Source: DASVDK01 sp036562265 [NCBI: Thermodesulfobacteriota bacterium]
GTDB lineage: Bacteria; DASVDK01
Reading direction: 5' to 3'
Length of the DNA: 5,802 nt
NCBI GenBank assembly: GCA_036562265.1
Contig: DATCKS010000488.1
Location: forward strand, 1 to 5,802
Shown here: one piece after another, positions 1-5,467 of the stretch
How the letters are laid out: each line of letters opens with the position of its first letter
Numbering within the stretch: position 1 is the first letter of the stretch
The notes under the pieces: model-generated
What the model saw: only the letters and a program-made list of their open reading frames with translations
Told to the model about the DNA's origin: nothing
Database searches by the model: none
Translations under genes and position numbers: made by a program

Positions 1-123
1 GGTCGCGCATCTGTGCGGGCTCGACGAGAGGCCCAAGCCCGGTGAGCCAGGCTGACCCACGGGCTCACGACCCCAAGGCCTGACGGTCTACCGGGCTCGG
101 CTCGTTGACGCCCCCAAGATACA

Positions 124-141
124 AGGCCTTTCCATTTTCCA
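124..141 (-). repeat. Inverted copy of the dispersed GGAAAATGGAAAGGCCT repeat
   Basis: The 18 bases AGGCCTTTCCATTTTCCA are the exact reverse complement of 478-495 and of 503-520. This copy lies just left of the methyltransferase remnant. The right-hand copies lie just past its stop codon, so the remnant is bracketed by inverted repeats about 340-360 bases apart. A shorter related piece, AAGGCCTGAC, occurs at 75-84 in the same orientation as the right-hand copies. The match is seen directly. That it belongs to a mobile or REP-like repeat family is inference, and no transposase gene is present in the window. Confidence 0.75.
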
Positions 142-143
142 GA

Positions 144-440
144 GACGGTCGAGCCCTGCCCGCTGTCGATGCGCAGCTGGGGATCGGCCGGGGACGCCCG
201 GCCGCCGCGAGCCGCCGGCACGCCGACCGCGTGGAGGAGAACCTGAACCCGGTCGGTCGGGTCTACTACGCGGCCTCCACGATGATCTGCGTGCCGGTGT
301 CGCTCGCCGGCAACGGCCCGGCCCTCGGCGCCCAGGCAGGCGAGGCGCGCCTGCGCGAGATCGCGACGGCCGCCGGCTTTCGCCACTTCCGGCGCGCGGC
401 CGAGACCCCGTTCAACATCGTCCTGGAAGCCCGGCCGTAA
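144..440 (+). pseudogene. C-terminal remnant of a class I SAM-dependent methyltransferase
   Basis: The reading frame is open from a TTG at 105 to the TAA at 438-440, but only its second half looks like real protein. From about 225 it reads DRVEENLNPVGRVYYAAS, then a GAQAGEARLRE segment, then an AGFRHFRRAAETPFN-type ending followed by the last residues LEARP. I recognise this as the C-terminal end of a family of roughly 350-residue class I methyltransferases, in which it follows the Rossmann fold. The SAM-binding glycine motif and the N-terminal helical domain are absent. The upstream part of the frame is low-complexity Arg/Ala-rich sequence, and it runs through the inverted repeat at 124-141, so the TTG start is probably an artefact. 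The fragment would not be catalytic. I call it a 5'-truncated relic, probably broken at or near the repeat. A short expressed protein is possible but unlikely. The left boundary given here is only where the repeat ends. Confidence 0.6.
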
Positions 441-448
441 CAACCCCC

Positions 449-502
449 GGGGGTCAGGCCCCGACACCTGCTCGGGTTGGAAAATGGAAAGGCCTGACCC
501 CC
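449..502. repeat. Long-loop inverted repeat (12-bp arms)
   Basis: GGGGGTCAGGCC at 449-460 is the perfect reverse complement of GGCCTGACCCCC at 491-502, with a 30-base loop. It begins nine bases after the methyltransferase remnant's stop codon. The right arm is the end of the first tandem repeat unit, so the structure looks like two facing ends of one repeat family. In RNA it could fold as a strong hairpin and limit read-through towards the transporter operon. There is no U-tract after it, so it is not a canonical Rho-independent terminator. Confidence 0.6.
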
Positions 503-526
503 TGGAAAATGGAAAGGCCTGACCCC
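478..526 (+). repeat. Two tandem copies of a 24-base unit (period 25)
   Basis: The unit starts TGGAAAATGGAAAGGCCT and ends GACCCC. Copy 1 is 478-501, one C separates them, and copy 2 is 503-526; the two are identical over 24 bases. The A-rich half of the unit stands out against the GC-rich surroundings. The first 18 bases recur inverted at 124-141. From memory, very similar short units are scattered between genes in several GC-rich bacterial lineages, sometimes near IS200-like (Y1/REP-associated) transposases. I cannot verify that here. Confidence 0.8.
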
Positions 527-603
527 GACGCCCGACGCCGGAGCAAAACGGTATTGCGGGCCGGCGCCGGGGGACGCGAGGCACGTCGGGCGGGGCGTGC
601 GCT

Positions 604-607
604 AGGA
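604..607 (+). promoter_or_regulatory. Ribosome binding site favouring the ATG at 616
   Basis: AGGA at 604-607 overlaps the first possible ATG (607) but lies eight bases upstream of the in-frame ATG at 616, which is normal spacing. Starting at 616 also gives a compact signal peptide beginning MVRP. No convincing -35/-10 pair was found between 527 and 603. Confidence 0.5.
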
Positions 608-615
608 TGACGGTT

Positions 616-1824
616 ATGGTGCGTCCGGTCATTCTGGCTCTTGGCGTGGTCGCGCTGCTCGCGGGTGGGCTCGCCCCCGCTCCGGCGTCGGCGCAGTCGA
701 CGATCCGCATCGGCGAGATCAACAGCTACAGCGGGATCCCGGCCTTCACCCTCCCCTACCGCTACGGCGCCCAGCTTGCCGTGGAGGAGATCAACGCCTC
801 CGGGGGGGTCCTGGGGCGCAAGCTCGAGGTCCTCTTCCGCGACGACGCCGGCAAGCCGGGCGACGCGGTGACGGCGGCCAACAACCTGGTGGCCCGCGAG
901 GGGGTGGCGCTCCTCGCCGGGACCTTCTACTCGCACGTCGGCCTCGCCGTGTCGGACTTCGCCAACCAGCGAAAGGTCCTCTTCGTGGCGGCCGAGCCGC
1001 TCACGGACGCGCTCATCTGGGAGAAGGGCAACCGCTACACCTTCCGGCTGCGGCCCGGCACCTACATGCAGGCGGCGATGCTGGTCGAGGAGGCGGCGAA
1101 GCTGCCGGCGAAGCGCTGGGCGACCGTGGCGCCGAACTACGAGTACGGGCAGGCCGCGGTGGCGGCGTTCAAGAAGCTCCTCTCCGAGAAGCGCCCGGAC
1201 GTCGAGTGGGTCGCCGAGCAGTGGCCGGCGCTCGGCAAGATCGACGCCGGCGCGACCATCCAGGCGCTCGCGCGGGCCAAGCCCGAGGCGATCTTCAACG
1301 TGACCTTCGGCGGCGACCTCGCGCGGCTCGTCCGCGAGGGGCAGACGGTCGGCTTCTTCACGGGCAAGTCGGTCGTGAGCCTCCTGTCCGGGGAGCCCGA
1401 GTACCTCGACCCGCTCGGCGCCGAGGCGCCGGAGGGCTGGATCGTCACCGGCTACCCCTGGTACTCGATCGACACGCCCGAGCACCGGCGCTTCGTCACG
1501 GCGTACCGCGAGCGGTTCGGCGACACGCCGCGCCTCGGCTCGCTCGTCGGCTACAACACCTTCCTCGCGATCGCCGCCGCGCTACGCAAGGCGGGGAGCA
1601 CCGACACCGACGCGCTCGTCGCCGCCATGAAGGGGCTCACCTTCCAGTCGCCGATCGGACCGATCACCTTCCGCGCGAGCGACCACCAGTCGACGATGGG
1701 GGCCTTCGTCGGCCGCCTCGCGATCCGCGACGGCAAGGGGGTGATGGTCGACTGGCGCTACGCCGACGGGGCCCGGTACCTCCCGGACGAGCGGGCCGCG
1801 GCGGCCATGCGGCCGGCCGACTAG
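616..1824 (+). CDS. Periplasmic substrate-binding protein of a Liv-type (HAAT) ABC importer
   Basis: This is the extracytoplasmic receptor that captures the ligand and delivers it to the LivHM/LivG/LivF complex. From the ATG at 616 it is 402 residues; an in-frame ATG at 607 would add three residues but leaves no room for the AGGA. Residues 1-26 are a clear Sec signal peptide: a short basic start, a hydrophobic core VILALGVVALLAGG, and an ASA motif before Q27. The mature part is a Peripla_BP_6 (type I periplasmic binding) fold. Seen in order: IRIGEINSYSG (30-40), the AVEEINASGGVLGRKLEV segment (55-72), EPLTDALIWEKGNRYTFR around 127-144, NYEYGQ at 174-179, GEPEYLDPL at 259-267, and LVGYNTF near 310-316. 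The C-terminus has SPIGPITFRASDHQST at 345-360. Length and motif order match the family. The motifs recall a clade common in Burkholderiales and Rokubacteria-like genomes. The ligand cannot be read from the sequence: branched-chain amino acids, amides, urea derivatives and aromatic acids are all possible for this family. Confidence 0.93.
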   Translation: MVRPVILALGVVALLAGGLAPAPASAQSTIRIGEINSYSGIPAFTLPYRYGAQLAVEEINASGGVLGRKLEVLFRDDAGKPGDAVTAANNLVAREGVALLAGTFYSHVGLAVSDFANQRKVLFVAAEPLTDALIWEKGNRYTFRLRPGTYMQAAMLVEEAAKLPAKRWATVAPNYEYGQAAVAAFKKLLSEKRPDVEWVAEQWPALGKIDAGATIQALARAKPEAIFNVTFGGDLARLVREGQTVGFFTGKSVVSLLSGEPEYLDPLGAEAPEGWIVTGYPWYSIDTPEHRRFVTAYRERFGDTPRLGSLVGYNTFLAIAAALRKAGSTDTDALVAAMKGLTFQSPIGPITFRASDHQSTMGAFVGRLAIRDGKGVMVDWRYADGARYLPDERAAAAMRPAD

Positions 1825-1852
1825 GACGCGCCGGGCGCGCTGCGCTTCCGAG

Positions 1853-3703
1853 GTGGGGTCCTACGTCGTCCAGTTCCTGAACGGACTGGCCACCGCCTCC
1901 TCGCTCTTCCTGGTGGCCGCCGGTCTCTCGATCATCTTCGGCGTCACCCGCATCGTCAACTTCGCGCACGGCGCCTTCTACATGCTCGGCGCCTACGTCG
2001 CCGTGTCCCTCGTGCCGCACACGGGCGGCGGCGCCGTCGGGTTCTGGACCGCCGTGCTCGCGGCGGCGCTCGTCGTGGGGGCGCTCGGCGTCGTCATGGA
2101 GCGGCTCCTCCTGCGCCGCGTCTACAGGGCCCCCGAGCTGTTCCAGCTCCTCGCGACGTTCGGGGTGGTCCTGGTCGTGCAGGACGCCGTGCTCCTCCTC
2201 TTCGGCCCCGAGGAGCGGCTCGGCCCGAGGGCGCCCGGCCTCGAGGGCGCGGTGTCGGTGCTCGGGCGCGCCTTCCCCGCCTACAGCCTCTTTCTCATCG
2301 TCCTCGGGTTCGCCGTCGCGGCCGCGCTCGCGTTCCTCTTCCGGCGGACGCGGTGGGGCGTCCTCGTCCGGGCGGCGACCGAGGACCGCGAGACGGTGGC
2401 GGCGCTCGGCGTGAACGAGGCGTGGCTCTTCACGAGCGTGGTGGCGCTCGGCACGGCGCTCGCCGGCCTGGGGGGCGCGCTGCAACTGCCGCGCGAGCCG
2501 GTCCACCCCGCGATGGACGTGCAGGTCATCGCCGAGGCGTTCGTCGTCGTGGTGGTGGGCGGCCTCGGGAGCCTCTGGGGGGCCTACCTCGCCTCGATCC
2601 TGATCGGCGAGCTGCACGCCTTCGGCATCCTGGTCTTCCCCGAGATCACGCTCGTCCTGGTCTTCCTCGTCATGGCGGTCGTGCTCGTCGTTCGGCCCTC
2701 CGGGCTCCTCGGGCGTCCGGAAACGGCGGCGCCGGGCCGCGCCGCGGCGCTCGCCGCGCCGCTCCTCATGCCGCCGTCCCGGCGAACGCTCGCGGTCGAG
2801 GTCGGTCTCGCCGCCCTCCTCGCGGCCGCACCGCTCGCGCTCGACGCCTACGCCCTCGGCGTCCTCTCGGAGGTCCTCGTCTACGCGCTCTTCGCGGCGA
2901 GCCTCCACCTCCTCATGGGGCCAGGCGGGCTCGTCTCCTTCGGCCACGCCGCCTACTTCGGCCTCGGTGCCTACGGCGCGGCGCTGACGGCCACGCGGCT
3001 CGGCGTGCCGATGCCGGTCGCGCTGGTCGCGGGGGTCACCCTGGCCTTCGCGGGCGCGCTCCTCTTCGGCCGATTCGCGGTCGGCCTCGGCGGCGTCTAC
3101 CTGGCGATGCTCTCCCTCGCCTTCGCCCAGATCGCCTACGCCGTCGCCTTCCAGTGGGTCCCGGTCACCGGCGGCGACAACGGGATCCTCGGCGTCTGGC
3201 CCCCCGGCTGGGTCGCCACGCCGGCCGGCTTCTACTACGTGGCGCTGGCGCTCTGCGGCGGGGCCGTCCTCTTCTTCCGGCGGGTCGTCTTCGCGCCGTT
3301 CGGCTACGCGCTCCGGGCGGCGCGGGACGCCGCCGCCCGTGCCGAGGCGAGCGGCATCGACGTCCGCCGCCAGCGGGCGCTCGCCTTCGCCCTGGCCGGC
3401 GCGGGCGCCGGGCTCGCCGGCGCGCTGTACGCGTTCCTCAAGGGGAGCGTCTTCCCGGAGTCGCTCGGCATCGCCACCTCCCTCGACGCCCTCGTCATGG
3501 TGCTCCTGGGCGGCGTCCACACGGTGGCCGGGCCGGTCGTGGGGGCGGCGGTCTACAAGACGCTCCAGGTGATCCTCGCGACCTACACCGACTACTGGCG
3601 CCTCGTCGTCGGCGCGACGCTCGTGGCGCTCGTGGTCGCCTTCCCGCAGGGGCTGGTCGGCTTCGCCGTCGGCCGGCTGCGCGCAGGCAAGGCTCGGCCG
3701 TGA
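1853..3703 (+). CDS. Fused LivH-LivM branched-chain amino acid ABC permease
   Basis: This is a single 616-residue inner-membrane protein that supplies both transmembrane halves of the importer, normally two proteins of about 290-330 residues each. The LivH-like half is residues 1-288: the GLSIIFGVTRIVNFAHGAFYMLGAY segment at 24-48, the cytoplasmic coupling loop at about 164-190 (RRTRWGVLVRAATEDRE onward), and VVVVGGLGSLWGA at 232-244. A short Ala/Pro/Arg-rich linker (about 289-311) leads to the LivM-like half. That half shows GLVSFGHAAYFGLGAYGAAL at 359-378, VTGGDNGILGV at 438-448, its coupling loop FGYALRAARDAAARAEASGI at 483-502, and VMVLLGGVHTVAGPVVGA at 548-565. Each half is mostly hydrophobic helices. 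The GTG start at 1853 lies 28 bases after the binding-protein stop and lacks a good Shine-Dalgarno sequence. The next in-frame ATG (1982) would remove the conserved HGAFYM region. M306 (ATG 2768-2770) may be the relic start of a once separate livM. The stop overlaps the livG GTG start by four bases. Confidence 0.93.
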   Translation: MGSYVVQFLNGLATASSLFLVAAGLSIIFGVTRIVNFAHGAFYMLGAYVAVSLVPHTGGGAVGFWTAVLAAALVVGALGVVMERLLLRRVYRAPELFQLLATFGVVLVVQDAVLLLFGPEERLGPRAPGLEGAVSVLGRAFPAYSLFLIVLGFAVAAALAFLFRRTRWGVLVRAATEDRETVAALGVNEAWLFTSVVALGTALAGLGGALQLPREPVHPAMDVQVIAEAFVVVVVGGLGSLWGAYLASILIGELHAFGILVFPEITLVLVFLVMAVVLVVRPSGLLGRPETAAPGRAAALAAPLLMPPSRRTLAVEVGLAALLAAAPLALDAYALGVLSEVLVYALFAASLHLLMGPGGLVSFGHAAYFGLGAYGAALTATRLGVPMPVALVAGVTLAFAGALLFGRFAVGLGGVYLAMLSLAFAQIAYAVAFQWVPVTGGDNGILGVWPPGWVATPAGFYYVALALCGGAVLFFRRVVFAPFGYALRAARDAAARAEASGIDVRRQRALAFALAGAGAGLAGALYAFLKGSVFPESLGIATSLDALVMVLLGGVHTVAGPVVGAAVYKTLQVILATYTDYWRLVVGATLVALVVAFPQGLVGFAVGRLRAGKARP

Positions 3704-4596
3704 GCGATCCGGCGAACAGCAGCCGCGAGCCGTTGCCGGAGGCGCGGCGGGAGCCGCGCCGTGAGGCGAGCGGCCACCGGTCGGTTGGCGCGCCGCAGGC
3801 GCGCCGAGGAGCGGAGGCCCGGCTTGGCCGGGCCGGAGCGGAAGCCGGCCGCGAGCCGTTGATGGAAGGTCGCGGGCTCGCGAAGCGGTTCGGCGGCGTC
3901 GAGGCGGTGCGCGGCGTCGACCTCGCGGTCCGCCGCGGCGAGGTCGCCGCCCTGATCGGCCCCAACGGCGCCGGCAAGACGACCTGCTTCAACCTCCTCA
4001 CGGGGCAGCTCCGGCCGGACGCCGGCCGGGTGCGGCTCCGCGGCCGCGACGTGACCGGCAGGCCGCCGCACGACCTCGCGCGGCTCGGCGTCGGGCGCAC
4101 CTTCCAGGTCACGACGGCCTTCGCCTCGATGACCGTCCGCGAGAACGTGCAGGTCGCCTGCCTGGCGAGGCACCGCCGGCTCGCCGGCCTGGTGAGGCCG
4201 GCCGCCGGGTGCTTCGTCGCCGAGGCCGACGCGCTCCTCGAGCGGGTCGGGATGGCGGACCAGGCCGACCGCGCGTGCGGCGTCCTCGCCTACGGCGACC
4301 TCAAGCGGGTCGAACTGGCGGTGGCGCTGGCGCACGAACCGGACCTGCTCCTCATGGACGAGCCGACGGCGGGGCTCGCGCCGCCCGAGCGGCACGCGCT
4401 CATGACGCTGGTGAGTTCCCTCGTCGCCGACCACGGGCTCACGGTGCTCTTCACGGAGCACGACATGGACGTCGTCTTCGGTCACGCCGCGCGCGTGCTC
4501 GTCATGCACCGGGGCGAGATCATCGCCGACGGCCCGCCCGACGTCGTGCGGGCCGATCCCCGCGTGCAGGCCGTCTACCTCGGGGGCGGGACGTGA
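3700..4596 (+). CDS. LivG ATPase of the Liv-type ABC importer, with an N-terminal in-frame repeat insertion
   Basis: This cytoplasmic ATPase pairs with LivF to drive transport. The ABC domain, numbered from M55 (ATG 3862) as residue 1, has the A-loop/beta start MEGRGLAKRFGG, Walker A GPNGAGKTT (33-41), Q-loop Q82 in GRTFQ, the family-type signature LAYGDLKR (142-149), Walker B LLLMDEP (162-168), and H-loop H200 in FTEHDMD. It also has the long LivG-specific segment between Q-loop and signature. From ATG 3862 the protein is 244 residues, a usual LivG size. From GTG 3700 it is 298. I prefer 3700 because its GTGA overlap with the permease stop copies the livG/livF junction. Also, VSDPANSSREPL followed directly by MEGRGL would be a normal LivG start once the 42-codon repeat segment is ignored. 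The insertion is Arg/Ala/Gly-rich. Translation from 3862 cannot be excluded, though no good Shine-Dalgarno sequence precedes it. Confidence 0.9.
   Translation: MSDPANSSREPLPEARREPRREASGHRSVGAPQARRGAEARLGRAGAEAGREPLMEGRGLAKRFGGVEAVRGVDLAVRRGEVAALIGPNGAGKTTCFNLLTGQLRPDAGRVRLRGRDVTGRPPHDLARLGVGRTFQVTTAFASMTVRENVQVACLARHRRLAGLVRPAAGCFVAEADALLERVGMADQADRACGVLAYGDLKRVELAVALAHEPDLLLMDEPTAGLAPPERHALMTLVSSLVADHGLTVLFTEHDMDVVFGHAARVLVMHRGEIIADGPPDVVRADPRVQAVYLGGGT
3722..3861 (+). repeat. 126-bp in-frame hairpin-rich insertion flanked by 14-bp direct repeats
   Basis: GCCGCGAGCCGTTG occurs at 3722-3735 and again at 3848-3861, exactly 126 bases (42 codons) apart, both copies in the livG frame and both encoding REPL. 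Between them lie three compact hairpins. The first has arms GGCGCGGC 3741-3748 and GCCGCGCC 3753-3760, loop GGGA. The second has arms GGCGCGCC 3787-3794 and 3798-3805, loop GCA. The third has arms GGCCCGGC 3816-3823 and GCCGGGCC 3827-3834, loop TTG, and is flanked by GGAGCGGA at 3808-3815 and 3835-3842. An alternative stem pairs GGCCGG 3831-3836 with CCGGCC 3845-3850. The pattern resembles a small palindromic element inserted in frame, as known for Rickettsia palindromic elements; that analogy is inference. A local duplication followed by divergence is the main alternative. Confidence 0.7.
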
Positions 4597-5303
4597 CGAA
4601 GGCGCTCGTCCTCGAGGGGGTCGACGCCTGGTACGGCGCGGCCCAGGTCCTCTTCGGGCTGTCGCTGCGCGTCGCGCCCGGCGAGGTGGTGGCGCTCCTC
4701 GGTCGCAACGGCGCGGGCAAGACGACGACGCTCAGGGCGATCATGGGCCTCGTGCCGAGGCGGCGCGGCCGCATCGAGTACGGCGGCGTCGATCTCACGG
4801 GGCTGCCGACGCACCGGATCGCCCGGCTCGGGATCGGCTACGTCCCCGAGGACCGCCGCATCCTCGCCACCCTCACCGTCCGCGAGAACCTCGAGGTCGG
4901 CCGCCAGCCGCCTCGTCCCGGCGCGCCGGTCTGGTCGGTGTCCCGGCTGTTCGACCTCTTCCCGAGCCTCGCATCGATGGCCGACCGGTCGGCCGGCGGG
5001 ATGAGCGGCGGCGAGCAGCAGATGCTGGCCATCGCCCGGACCCTCATGGGCAACCCGTCGCTCCTGCTCCTCGACGAGCCGTCCGAGGGGCTCGCGCCGC
5101 TGGTCGTCGAGGAGCTGGCACGGACGCTCTCGAAGCTGGCCGGCGAGGGCCTCTCGGTGCTCCTCGCCGAGCAGAACGTTCACTTCGCCCGCCGGCTCGC
5201 CGGCCGCGCGGCGATCGTCGAGAAGGGTCGCGTCCAGGTGGAGGGGACCATGGAGGCGATCGTGGCGGACGAGGGGCTGCGCCGGCGGTACCTGGCGGTG
5301 TGA
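4593..5303 (+). CDS. LivF ATPase of the Liv-type ABC importer
   Basis: This is the second cytoplasmic ATPase of the importer, the partner of LivG. It has 236 residues from the GTG at 4593, which overlaps the livG stop in GTGA; the protein begins VTKALVLEGVDAWYGAAQVL, the normal LivF opening. Walker A is GRNGAGKTT (37-45). The Q-loop region reads YVPEDRR (83-89), with Glu at the Q position as is common in LivF. The signature is MSGGEQQ (137-143). Walker B is LLLLDEPSEGL (157-167). The H-loop position is occupied by Q194 in AEQN, typical of LivF and not a defect. The C-terminus ends RRRYLAV, matching the family's usual YLG/YLA-type end. The sequence looks complete and functional. Expression is probably coupled to livG. 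The closest alternative, another HAAT ATPase such as UrtE, has the same fold; ligand identity cannot be settled from this gene. Confidence 0.93.
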   Translation: MTKALVLEGVDAWYGAAQVLFGLSLRVAPGEVVALLGRNGAGKTTTLRAIMGLVPRRRGRIEYGGVDLTGLPTHRIARLGIGYVPEDRRILATLTVRENLEVGRQPPRPGAPVWSVSRLFDLFPSLASMADRSAGGMSGGEQQMLAIARTLMGNPSLLLLDEPSEGLAPLVVEELARTLSKLAGEGLSVLLAEQNVHFARRLAGRAAIVEKGRVQVEGTMEAIVADEGLRRRYLAV

Positions 5304-5467
5304 CCGGCACGTCGAGCGCGACACCCCGTGCGACGCGAGCACCGGAATGTGATATAAGTTTGCGCCAGGCAACGTACGCGCAGGAGCGGCGGCACGTCTC
5401 CAATGGGTAATGGGTCCCTCGGCGCCGCCCACCGCAACCAGGGACGACTTCCGAGAAGCCTTCGCCG
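5304..5467 (+). promoter_or_regulatory. Intergenic region with a possible -10 box
   Basis: These 164 bases separate the transporter operon from the deacetylase-like gene. TATAAG at 5353-5358, inside the AT-rich patch GTGATATAAGTTT, is a 5-of-6 match to a sigma70-type -10 box in otherwise very GC-rich DNA. I see no convincing -35 element. A tandem AATGGGT (5402-5408 and 5409-5415) and a weak 6-bp inverted repeat (GTCCCT 5414-5419, AGGGAC 5440-5445) follow. No Rho-independent terminator for the operon is visible. The region suggests the downstream gene may have its own promoter, but this rests on one hexamer. Confidence 0.3.

Noticed and set aside
2-55. Possible C-terminal tail of an upstream gene (VAHLCGLDERPKPGEPG then TGA)
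   Set aside because: Only 17 codons are visible, there is no recognisable motif, and the other two forward frames are also open for most of this stretch, so it cannot be supported.
42-68. Inverted repeat GTGAGCC / GGCTCAC as a terminator
   Set aside because: Only 7 bp with a 13-base loop and no following T-run.
561-570. Perfect palindrome CCGGCGCCGG upstream of the operon
   Set aside because: Ten-base GC palindromes are expected by chance at this composition, and no adjacent promoter elements were seen to make it an operator.
454-1485. A 343-codon minus-strand open frame opposite the binding protein
   Set aside because: Low-complexity Arg/Leu/Gly/Glu composition, no motifs, and it covers the repeats and the binding-protein gene in antisense.
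1827-1839. CGCG-type hairpin between the binding-protein and permease genes
   Set aside because: Stem of only 4-5 bp in GC-saturated DNA; it could stabilise the upstream mRNA but is not distinguishable from background.
1664-3520. A 618-codon open frame on the minus strand opposite the permease
   Set aside because: It is very rich in Arg, Glu, Asp and His with no recognisable domain, and lies exactly opposite a clear permease gene. This is the usual GC-rich antisense artefact.
2353-3699. Upstream extension of the livG frame through the permease gene
   Set aside because: The translation in this stretch is Arg/Ala/Gly-rich nonsense in a shifted frame of the permease. The credible livG starts are at 3700 or 3862.
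4209-4592. Upstream extension of the livF frame inside livG
   Set aside because: It is a shifted-frame reading of livG. LivF homology begins at the GTG at 4593.
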